Under the pieces are notes generated by a model. That model did no database searches and was not told where the DNA came from. It saw only the letters and a list, made by a program, of their open reading frames with translations. Positions 6,839 through 15,600 of a DNA stretch of 64,000 nt are shown piece by piece; within the stretch, counting starts at the first letter, position 1, and each line of letters begins with the position of its first letter. A program made the translations under genes and the position numbers. Origin of the DNA: Alkalihalobacillus pseudalcaliphilus (GTDB taxonomy: Bacteria; Bacillota; Bacilli; Bacillales; Bacillaceae_D); assembly GCF_028610675.1 (NCBI RefSeq), contig NZ_JAQQWS010000003.1, positions 124,001 through 188,000 of the forward strand, read 5' to 3'.

Positions 6839-8938
6839 TTATTTAGTTACTGTTTCTCTTCGCTTTTGATAAAAAAATAAAGCACAACCAACTATGAGGA
6901 CGATTAGCCCAATTAATAAATAATTATAGACATTTGTCGCTGTATTCGGTAATGTTTTTCCTTCATCTTTTTTATTATCATCTGACTTTGGTGGAGTTCC
7001 ATTGTCCTTATTTTGCTCTTCCTTATTCCCATCATTTTCATCATCTATAGGTTCCGGTTTTGGCTCTGGCTTCGGCTCAGGTTTTGGTTTTGGTTCTGGT
7101 TTCGGCTCAGGTTTTGGTTTTGGTTCTGGTTTTGGCTCTGGCTTCGGCTCAGGTTTTGGTTCCGGTTCTGGTTCTACTACTCCTTCTACAAATACGCCAT
7201 AGGTAGAGAAATGAGCAACATTTACGACTAAACGGCTGTCGACCGATTCACCTTCTACTTTCTCCCATACTTCATTCTCGCGATTAAAATAATAAACCGC
7301 TCCACCTTGAGCATCTTCATCAACTGGAAGTGTTAATACAAACCCTTCCTCACTTTCAAACGTCTCTGCCCCCTCAGGGTAAATGAAGGTAAATGTGTAT
7401 GCAGGCCCTGTCGCTTCTAAGCCATCAAGATGCTCAAACCCTTCTGTCGCTTCTTCAATTCTAAGTGTTGTACCTAATGGTAGGTCAGCAGGCAATTGTA
7501 ACTCGGCCCCTGTTTCCAAACCGTCTTTAGTAATCTTGACTGTAGTGCCTCCACTAACTGGGATTGGCTCCACTTTTAACTCAAATTCTATTTCTGTAAC
7601 AGGGTCTGGGTCTGGTTCTTCATTTGAGATGCCTAAGCCATGAGACACTGTTTTTAATAAATTATACTCAGCATCGTCTCCCGCTAAATCCCAAATCATC
7701 GCTCCAGCAAGACCATTGTCTTTAATAAAATTCACTTTGTACCCAAGTGATTCAACATTATCATAAGAAATAAATTCACCTGTTTCATCATTATAAAGAT
7801 AAGGTACTTTCGCAACATTATCAAAGTAATAATCAAAACCATCTTGATTAATTAGTGGTTTAACCACATCATAATTCAACGTGCCTCCGTTCAATCCAGG
7901 CTTCTCCCACCCCGCAGCACATTGCTGGTAAGCACCATTTGCTTGTACCTTTTTTCCATCTGTTTCTACGTTACAACCTGCCCATGAATGCCCGTAAAAC
8001 GGCACACCTAGAAGTAGCTTGTCCTTTGGAACGGCACTATACACATTTGGTGTTTGTGAAACACCATAACTCCAGCCCCTTACCTTTGCTTCAAGATCAT
8101 CATAATAAAGCGGAGCATTATGACCCGTTATACCTGTCCAAGTTCCATTAATGTCATAAGCCATAATGGCGATATAATCGACAATTTCTGCAATTTTTCC
8201 TAGCTCATTATTGTCGGCATAAGCCCAAGTTGCTGCACCAGCAATTGTGACTAAATACTCTTTTCCATCTTCTTTTTCTGCCTGGTCAAAAGCATCTCGT
8301 ACCGCCTGCAAAATTAATGTATGGTTCTCTTTATCACTAGGATCACGGTGGTTATTAGGCATACCTGCGGCCACCGGATATTCCCAATCGAGGTCTAAAC
8401 CATCTAATTCAAATGCTCTTACGAATTCAACGGCTGATTCTGCGAAATTTTGACGTGACTCATCCGTTCTAGCAACAAGTGATAGATTGTTAGAAAGCGT
8501 CCAACCCCCAACAGAAATAAGTGTTTTCAAATCCTTATTTTGTTTTTTTAATGCTTCTAAATTTCTTAATTCTACTAAGTCTGTTTCAGCATCATATAAA
8601 ACAATCGATCCATTAGGAATATCTGCTTCATTTCCATCTAAATCTTTACAAGACCATGTTTTTGGCTCACCATCAGGGATTTCTTCATTGTCTGGGTTCC
8701 CATGCTGACCTTCCCAACATACATCTGCAAATGCATAGTTAATATGTGTTACTTTGTTTGCGTCTAAATTCTGAGGTGGGTTCCAAGAAGTGTAATACCC
8801 TAAGACGATATTCCCATTTTCTGCTTGGACAGTGTTGGCCGATTGAACAAGAAAACTAAAAGATGAGAGCACCAGCACCAAACTTAAAACAATGGCTAAG
8901 AATCCTTTGCGACTCCGTAAATATGCAACCGCTTTCAA
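6839..8938 (-). CDS. secreted, cell-wall-anchored GH18 chitinase
   Basis: A 699-residue chitinase that hydrolyses beta-1,4-GlcNAc polymers outside the cell. It has a signal peptide (about residues 1-39, cleavage near VQA-EN) and a GH18 catalytic barrel (about 43-440) with the motif DGLDLDWEY, catalytic Glu at 186. A beta-rich module follows (about 455-590). Next comes a long Pro-Glu-Lys spacer of EPKP repeats (about 593-635), and finally a sorting signal: LPNTA at 663-667, a hydrophobic segment and a KRR tail. This would anchor it to peptidoglycan through sortase; Ala replaces the usual Gly of LPxTG. The start is TTG 8938 with AAGGGGGAAGG upstream. It is monocistronic, with its own promoter and a GlcNAc-type operator. 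Confidence 0.93.
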   Translation of the reverse strand: MKAVAYLRSRKGFLAIVLSLVLVLSSFSFLVQSANTVQAENGNIVLGYYTSWNPPQNLDANKVTHINYAFADVCWEGQHGNPDNEEIPDGEPKTWSCKDLDGNEADIPNGSIVLYDAETDLVELRNLEALKKQNKDLKTLISVGGWTLSNNLSLVARTDESRQNFAESAVEFVRAFELDGLDLDWEYPVAAGMPNNHRDPSDKENHTLILQAVRDAFDQAEKEDGKEYLVTIAGAATWAYADNNELGKIAEIVDYIAIMAYDINGTWTGITGHNAPLYYDDLEAKVRGWSYGVSQTPNVYSAVPKDKLLLGVPFYGHSWAGCNVETDGKKVQANGAYQQCAAGWEKPGLNGGTLNYDVVKPLINQDGFDYYFDNVAKVPYLYNDETGEFISYDNVESLGYKVNFIKDNGLAGAMIWDLAGDDAEYNLLKTVSHGLGISNEEPDPDPVTEIEFELKVEPIPVSGGTTVKITKDGLETGAELQLPADLPLGTTLRIEEATEGFEHLDGLEATGPAYTFTFIYPEGAETFESEEGFVLTLPVDEDAQGGAVYYFNRENEVWEKVEGESVDSRLVVNVAHFSTYGVFVEGVVEPEPEPKPEPKPEPKPEPKPKPEPKPEPKPKPEPKPEPKPEPIDDENDGNKEEQNKDNGTPPKSDDNKKDEGKTLPNTATNVYNYLLIGLIVLIVGCALFFYQKRRETVTK

Positions 8939-9019
8939 TAACCTTCCCCCTTTAAACTAAATGTACCACCATATGCTTAAAGAGGTTTTATTATATGTAT
9001 ACGTATTCAAACTAAACAT

Positions 9020-9037
9020 ATAGTGGTCTATACATTA
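9020..9037 (-). promoter_or_regulatory. candidate NagR/DasR-type operator at the chitinase promoter
   Basis: The plus strand reads ATAGTGGTCTATACATTA and resembles the GntR-family NagR (YvoA)/DasR operator core TGGTCTAGACCA. The left half-site is well kept, the right half weaker. It sits directly downstream of the chitinase -10 box. NagR/DasR repressors respond to GlcNAc-derived phosphates, which would link chitinase expression to its product. The regulator gene is not in this window. Confidence 0.5.
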
Positions 9038-9065
9038 TAATATTATTACGTTATATAATTGTCAA
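9037..9065 (-). promoter_or_regulatory. sigma-A promoter of the chitinase gene
   Basis: On the minus strand, a perfect -35 TTGACA (9060-9065) and -10 TATTAT (9037-9042) are separated by 17 bp. The resulting mRNA leader is about 90 bases. Confidence 0.65.
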
Positions 9066-9259
9066 TCTATTAAGAAAATTGTAATTTCTTTGTAATGTTT
9101 GTTAGAATATCTCTTGAGTCATATGTTTTTTAGCATCATTTGACTCAGTGTACTGCCACAAAATGACAAGATTGAAAAAACGCCCGAGTAAATTTCAGAA
9201 AATGAACATATCAAAAAAGCACCCCGCATCTGTTGGATGTCAAGGTACTTCATTGATTA

Positions 9260-9418
9260 TTATACTTTTACGAATGCCCTCCGCTCAGCATACTCCAAGC
9301 ACTGTATACAAACATTTATTTTTTGGTTCTGATCATCTCTATATTTGACAAACTGAGTCTTTCTCCTTTTACAGAAATAACAGTGCTTCTGAAAGTGAGT
9401 AGAAAGCCATTTTAACAT
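9260..9418 (-). CDS. small protein with two CxxC pairs, possible zinc-binding protein
   Basis: A 52-residue basic protein with CYFC near the N-terminus and CIQC near the C-terminus, separated by a charged stretch. This is the pattern of a small zinc-ribbon-like fold. The start chosen is ATG 9418, because GGAGGGG lies 7 bases upstream. An upstream in-frame ATG (9445) has no ribosome site. I do not recognise the family. It lies between the chitinase and the DHODH-like gene, all on the minus strand. Confidence 0.6.
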   Translation of the reverse strand: MLKWLSTHFQKHCYFCKRRKTQFVKYRDDQNQKINVCIQCLEYAERRAFVKV

Positions 9419-9485
9419 TGTTATCCCCTCCACATTACTTCTCATTTCTTTGTATCAGTCATTTTTGCTTAACACTACCCATTAT

Positions 9486-11237
9486 CTACCCGTCTTGTTT
9501 ATGGAAAAAACGATAAGACAACACGAGACCCAGAAAGAATAAAAATAAGGCGAAGTAAGCCGGTAATAAATGAATAAAATTGGTGTAGCCAATAGCAAAG
9601 TGAATGTATATACCTGCTATAAACGCAGGCAGTCCTCCCAATAAATACGTCCACCAAACCCAACGATTCCCTTGATGGAAACCCCATAACGAGAGCATCA
9701 GCACAAGTAAGCCAACGCTTAACAGTGCACTACCAAAACCCGCTCGGTCATGAGCAATAACTGGAATTAAGTTTTCATTAAATGCTTGGAGCATTTCTGG
9801 TGGCATACATATGTATATTAAATCAGTCGAGACAAACACGGATGTTACACCAATATAGGTAATGACTATACCACCTAGCACAAACGAAAACCCTAATATA
9901 ACAAAAGCAAGTTGTCCAAAGATAGCCATTTTCCAAGTGGCATGATTAAAACGATTTTTAGAAGCAGATGTATGTTTTAAACCCTTAGTTTTGATAAAAC
10001 CATATACATAAACAGGCAATAAAATAAGCCAAAAAAGCAAATGTAGCCAATCAAAATAACCGTAACCAATAAAGGCGAAAATCCCCAAAAATCCAATAAT
10101 AGCTGCTGTATCAATGGCTTGCTTCGCCCACCGTAAACCCTTCTTTACACCAAAGGCTGCCAAGGACATATATAGGATACCACCACTAATCATCGTACCC
10201 GCAAGTGTCATTCGGTCATGAGCCATAAAATACATAATTCGCTCATTAAACATCCAAATCAAATCCCGGCTCATTTCGAGAAAATACTCATCATAAGGAA
10301 GTATGACCGTTGTTTTACTAAAAATAAGGGCAATTAATCCACCAATAACAATAAATAAACCAAATAACCAATAAGCGAACCAACCTGGCTGTGGGGATGC
10401 CTTAAAATCTAAACGATCTAATAACGCCTCATTTGTTCGTTTTGTTAACCCTGGCCCGGCAAATACATATCCGCCCGAGACCATCACCAGATCAGCACCA
10501 GCGTCTATTAATTCGAGCGCATCTTGAGGTTCATATATAGCCCCTGAGGTAATGATTGTTTGCTCAAAACCAGCCTCTCTCAAGTAACGAGCTCTTTCTT
10601 TCAAACGATTTCCTTCAAGCATAACCCCATGAGGGTTTTCATTTTCTTGTTCACTCTCACGTATGACCACATAGACAGGCTTTTCTGTTTGATCCAAGAC
10701 GTGTGTAACATCACTCTCGATAATATATGCATCAGCAAACGGCTCAAGTTCCCTCATCAATTGTTTAAGCTCTGCACCTGTGCCAGCCAATCTCAAAAAA
10801 ACTGGTTGTTTTTTATGTAGATTTTCTAGCCTAGCTTTTGTTTCTGCTAGACCGATAGACACAGAATCTTTAGGGAATGTTATTGTTTTTGCCTTTCGCT
10901 CAACAATCGGTTCTTTTATTGGCTCCGCTTTAGCAACTGTCACCGGACCAATCTCAAGAAAACCAAAACCAAGATTGGCAAACGCCTTTGTTCCCGACAG
11001 CATCGGGTCAACCTTCCCCGACAAACCAACTGGATTTCGAAAATCCAAGCCGTTAATTTGCTTTTGTAATAACGGGGAACAGTCCTCTCGTCCCAAAAAG
11101 TTAATCACATGCCTTCCTATACCAAATGGAAGTGAGCCGATTCTATTCATGCTTCGGTGGATAAATTCCCTAGATGAAGTTGGACGCATTCTTTTTAACA
11201 ATGGCGAGAAAATTCCGTGATAGGACCAATCTGGCAT
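9486..11237 (-). CDS. dihydroorotate-dehydrogenase-like domain fused to a duplicated membrane domain
   Basis: A 583-residue fusion. Residues about 25-285 resemble class 2 dihydroorotate dehydrogenase: an N-terminal helical part, then GLDFRNPVGLSG, LGFGFLEIGPVT, and near the end a phosphate-binding-like stretch DLVMVSGGYVFAGPGL. Several catalytic landmarks of PyrD are not visible: no NRxGFNN, no NxSSPNTPGL with its catalytic Ser, no KIAPDL Lys. Pyrimidine synthesis is therefore unlikely. Residues about 295-580 form about eight membrane spans in two homologous halves. Each half carries an AHDR motif after a FNE block (MAHDRMTLAG and IAHDRAGFGS). ATG 11237 has AGGAAGGGAG upstream. The gene starts only 46 bp after jetD on the same strand, with no terminator seen between, so cotranscription with Wadjet is likely. 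Function is unknown. Confidence 0.8.
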   Translation of the reverse strand: MPDWSYHGIFSPLLKRMRPTSSREFIHRSMNRIGSLPFGIGRHVINFLGREDCSPLLQKQINGLDFRNPVGLSGKVDPMLSGTKAFANLGFGFLEIGPVTVAKAEPIKEPIVERKAKTITFPKDSVSIGLAETKARLENLHKKQPVFLRLAGTGAELKQLMRELEPFADAYIIESDVTHVLDQTEKPVYVVIRESEQENENPHGVMLEGNRLKERARYLREAGFEQTIITSGAIYEPQDALELIDAGADLVMVSGGYVFAGPGLTKRTNEALLDRLDFKASPQPGWFAYWLFGLFIVIGGLIALIFSKTTVILPYDEYFLEMSRDLIWMFNERIMYFMAHDRMTLAGTMISGGILYMSLAAFGVKKGLRWAKQAIDTAAIIGFLGIFAFIGYGYFDWLHLLFWLILLPVYVYGFIKTKGLKHTSASKNRFNHATWKMAIFGQLAFVILGFSFVLGGIVITYIGVTSVFVSTDLIYICMPPEMLQAFNENLIPVIAHDRAGFGSALLSVGLLVLMLSLWGFHQGNRWVWWTYLLGGLPAFIAGIYIHFAIGYTNFIHLLPAYFALFLFFLGLVLSYRFFHKQDG

Positions 11238-11283
11238 AAAAACACTCCCTTCCTAAAACTAAACGAAACTCATGAAGTTTACT

Positions 11284-12600
11284 CTAACCCCGCTCATATA
11301 TAGACAAATCTTGGAGGTAGGCCGACATAATCGCTTCCTGATAACCAGCCTTTTGGCGCTTTTGCATTTCGTGCTTCAGTGCCTGCAAAGGCTCATGAAG
11401 GTGCTTGAGTTTGCTTAATCGCTCCTCCGATAACTTCACCCTTGGATTTGACTCTACATAATGATTAACATCCATCCGCCACGGCTTGACCTGCCCACCG
11501 TAACGCTCCTGCAAGCGCTGCAACATCAACAGCCCTTCTGGATCAAAATCGCCTGCATACATAAGTTTGCACCCGTTTCGCACAAGCAAATCAATTAGCT
11601 TTAGACTCGCTAACTTAAAATGTCCATGTGTACAAATAAGTGGGGCTTTTGGAAATTGATCTAATAAGGTTGAGAAAACACCCGAATTCTCGACGATCCA
11701 AACTTTTTTCTCATCCAATTCACTTAGTGGATAAGCTTTTTCCAATGATGTTAACTCACGGATCGGAATATTTAAAACAGCAGGTAGGTTACGTAATGCC
11801 GCCGCTTGCCAAACTGGCTCAATGCCTTCTATAGTCTCTGCCATTAAATTCACCGCGGTGACATAGTTAGTGATATCATCCCGAAATAGACCATAAGTTT
11901 CTAATAATTGATTGATAGATTCTGTATTAGTTGGAAGTCGTACTTCTCGCGCTTCACCTACTTTCAACTTTTCATCTAGTGCTAGTACATGAAGAAATAG
12001 CTTCCCTAATTCCGTATTGTGATCAAAAGCATGCGGATTTCCAGTCACTCGCTGACTAAAAATGGCGATCCTTTCTGGCTCAGCTGATAAGCCTACATAG
12101 GCATCATGTAACTGCTTTACATATATGTGAAAAATCCCTTTTTTCTCATTCAGTAAACGATGGATCCAATACGTGTCAGATGTTTTTTCTTGCACATACC
12201 AAAGCCAGAAGGAAAGCTCTGAAAAGTGTGTTCTCAGCTCATGAAAGGTCTTTTCTATAGCCTGCTGTTTTTGCAGATCTAACTCTTTTTTTGTGAGTAT
12301 TTTCTCGTGAAAAAAAGCTTCTAATAACTCAAGCAATCCAATCTCGCCAAACCTCGTTCTCGCTAATTGCTTTTGAAACGTAAGAAGCGATATTTTCTCC
12401 TTCAACTCCAACTCTTTTGAACTTATCGCCAAAAATGAAGCGAGTTCTTCCAAATCTTCCGCAGAGAAATGATTTACCTTGACCGTACCTGCAATTTTAC
12501 CAAGCGATTGATACTTGTCTTTAAATAAATGAAATAACCGCCTATAGACAGGGTAACGATGAAAAAATACATATGCCTCCTCAATATTGTTTTTTATCAA
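11284..12600 (-). CDS. jetD: Wadjet type II subunit JetD (DUF2399, Toprim nuclease subunit)
   Basis: A 438-residue protein matching the TIGR02679/DUF2399 family, the plasmid-cleaving subunit of Wadjet. The C-terminal part has a Toprim-like acidic motif in YAGDFDPEGLLML, with Asp 351 and Asp 353, preceded by a strand and helix starting APLICTHGHFKLASL. The N-terminal ~250 residues are mainly helical. In studied Wadjet systems JetD nicks or cuts circular plasmid DNA after the JetABC motor has extruded it. The start chosen is TTG 12600, with GGAAGGGGG 7 bases upstream. An upstream TTG at 12624 is in frame but has no ribosome site. It is the last of four jet genes, 55 bp after jetC. Confidence 0.9.
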   Translation of the reverse strand: MIKNNIEEAYVFFHRYPVYRRLFHLFKDKYQSLGKIAGTVKVNHFSAEDLEELASFLAISSKELELKEKISLLTFQKQLARTRFGEIGLLELLEAFFHEKILTKKELDLQKQQAIEKTFHELRTHFSELSFWLWYVQEKTSDTYWIHRLLNEKKGIFHIYVKQLHDAYVGLSAEPERIAIFSQRVTGNPHAFDHNTELGKLFLHVLALDEKLKVGEAREVRLPTNTESINQLLETYGLFRDDITNYVTAVNLMAETIEGIEPVWQAAALRNLPAVLNIPIRELTSLEKAYPLSELDEKKVWIVENSGVFSTLLDQFPKAPLICTHGHFKLASLKLIDLLVRNGCKLMYAGDFDPEGLLMLQRLQERYGGQVKPWRMDVNHYVESNPRVKLSEERLSKLKHLHEPLQALKHEMQKRQKAGYQEAIMSAYLQDLSIYERG

Positions 12601-12655
12601 GGAAAGACCCCCTTCCCACAACAAATACTTTTCCCGTTATACTTACACATTCTAG

Positions 12656-15600
12656 TTAAGTAAGGATCTCTTCTTTTTCACCACTCAATAACAAACTAGC
12701 ACCATCCCACTCATATTGAATCACACTAACAAAATCTGCATTTTTCGGACGTACTAATTCACAAATCGATAGGCTCGACACCGTATCATAGTCGCCCCAC
12801 AGCACCTGTGAGTTCATAATATAGTTAAAACCAAGACTTTCAACCACCTCAAACATTTCACGAATATTATTTTCATCAACACCAGCAAAGGCTTCATCCA
12901 AAGATATAATATAAGGAGCAGCCTCGTCAGCTTCCTGGTAACGAGAATAACACGCTGTAAACAATGGGATATACATCGCCATCGCTTTTTCCCCTCCACT
13001 AAATTGATAGAATGCATGATTCGTTAGCTCTCGTCTTGGTTCATTTTCTCTTTTATAAGAAAGAACAAAAGAAAACCATTTACGGTAATCCAACACTTCT
13101 TTAAGAACTTGAATTAATGTCTGCCCTTGCGTTTTATGCTCTAGTAGTTGCTTGGCATTATGAATTTTTGAACGAAAATGCCCGGTAATCCGATCAAGAT
13201 CTTCATCCTTTAACAAACGAGCATCCTGCATTAACAAATCAACTAAATCCTGGGTATCTAATTCAGACTCAAGATCAGCTGTTCTTGGCTTCCAACGAAT
13301 TGAAAACGTTAAACCCGATGACGTATCACGCGTTTCCATCAAGCTTTTCATCTTCCTCGTCCAATCTTTGGCCCGACGAATTCGACTTCGAAGTTTGCTA
13401 CCAACTGACTTATATAAAATATCTTCATACAAACGTTGGTCCTGTTCATTTAATAAATGTTCTCGCTGCTCTCTATCTTGTTCAATCACATCTTGGACAA
13501 AATAAGGACTAACGCGCTTACCTTGATAATCTAAATCGACGATCCGCCGTGAAGCTTTACTCTTCCATTGCTCTACATAAAGGCGATATTCATCTGGGAC
13601 CTCGTTCATCCAATCTGAGAGTGGAGCTGGCTTCGTATAATCACTCATTCGATACTCCATCAGATTCGCTCCTTCAGAAAAGAATGTACTAGAAAGTAAC
13701 GAATCAACTCGGCTTGAATCCTTTTCTACCACTAGATGCCCATACTCCTTAATAGCCTTCTCGGCAATATTTCGTGATTCAAGTCCTTCTAATCCCTCCT
13801 TTGGCCAAACGAAATAATAGCTATATTCCATTGCAAAAGTTGTTGCCCAGGCAGTCTCAGCTTTTTCTAAGAACAAACAAAAATGTTGCTGTGTTGTTAT
13901 CTTTTCTTTTACATGTTCAAGTTCATTTTCCTTTTTCGGAAGCTCCTGTTTCGTACGGTCAAGATTATGATCGATTTGGGTAAGTGCCTCCTCCACCGTT
14001 CTTATTTGCAGACGGATATCTTCTGCCCCTTCCTTCCGCATTTGCTCTTCAATCTTTTCGATATTTTGACGAAGGCGGATAAGAAGGTCATCGGCGATAT
14101 TTAATTCACCTTTTAATTCATCGACGCTCTCTTTGACTTCATCTAACTCATCCTTATTTCGTTTCAAAAGCTCAAGCTCATGGATTCGTTTGATGTGTAA
14201 CTTTTCAAGCTTTGACAATTGATCCTTATAGTTAGCCATTTCCTGCTTCGCTAACATGTAGGAGGACAGTTTCTTTTCAATATTAAAATGTCGGGCTTGC
14301 TCATTAATTAGATATTTTTTCTCTTGATAACTTATATATATCCGTTGAAGCTCATGGTCTAACTTCTCCACATAGCCTTTTAATTGTTCAATATCAAACC
14401 GAGTACTCTTTATTTGACGATAGCTTTCTTGCAAATCACGATCATTCGGGAATCCATCCATTTGACCTCTTGCATCAACCAACCTTTGCTCAACCTGACC
14501 GATTTGTTCAGCTACTTGTCCAATTCGCTCCGTTAGCACTGCAATTTCTTGTTCAAGCTCGAGCATTTTTTCTTTCCGGTAACGTGCTCGTGCTGTCTTC
14601 CCAATATACCTCACTTCTTCATATGGTAAAGCATGCCCTTGTAAGAGACCAATTTGATATGAACCATCATCTTGAACCACCGTACTGCGACTACTTTTGG
14701 TAACAACAATTGATCTTAGTACTGCATCAACTTGTTCACGCAGGTTCTGTGAGGCAATGTCAGAATCAAGTTTCATAAAATCAGCCAGAGTCTGCTGGAA
14801 AAAGACAGGGGTAGGGGTAAGGACTCGGTCATGCTCTACTTGAACTTCACTATCGACGACAAGCGCATTTAAAATACCCGTTTCCATTAACACCGACTCT
14901 ATCCGGCTTTGAACATCTGCGGAGATGTGATCGTTAAAATCGACAGCAGCGTAAAAAGGCATAAAGCTATGACCCATTTTCTTTAATTGTTCCCTTGCCT
15001 GTCTAGATTCCTTTGCAAGCGGCGGCTCAGGATCCTTTTGATTTTTCCATACTTGCCACTCCTCCTTTTTGGCTTGCCTTTGTTCTTCCAACTGCTTCCT
15101 TTCAAAAGTAAGCCTAGACAGTTTTTGGTTTTCTTCATTTTGAAAGGCTAAATAAGTATCGTAATAAAGGACTCTAACTTGCTCATACTGTGTCGATTCA
15201 TAAAGCTGTTCAAGTAAACGTGAACTTTGCTGAAGCTTTTCACTTTGATCGTGTACCCAAGAAATCTCCTGAACCCATTCATGAAGCTCTGCTCTTTTTT
15301 TATTTTTATCTTCCTCAAACAGATGAAGCCACTCTTTTTCTTCTGAGCGTTTTTGATCGAGCTTCTTCTGTTCTTCTGCTCGGTCAAGGTTTCTACTTTC
15401 ATAAAGCTCTTTGACCCTGTCAAACTCACGAAATTGCTCAACCAGCACGGTCAATTGTTCTAAATGGGCCTTTGCTTCCTTATTCCAAATAGAATAATCA
15501 AATACCGTTTCACTTTTTCGTTCATAGTCCGCAACATTCATCTCATGCTTTTGGAAAGAAGCTTCGGAAGCACTATGCCCCATATCCTCGAGGGCATCCG

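Noticed and set aside
7002..7231. Gly/Ser- and Trp/Phe-rich frames on the plus strand
   Set aside because: They are antisense readings of the Pro-Glu-Lys repeat in the chitinase.
9486..11237. Dihydroorotate dehydrogenase (pyrD) for pyrimidine synthesis
   Set aside because: The substrate and catalytic motifs of class 2 enzymes are not visible, and half the protein is membrane domain.
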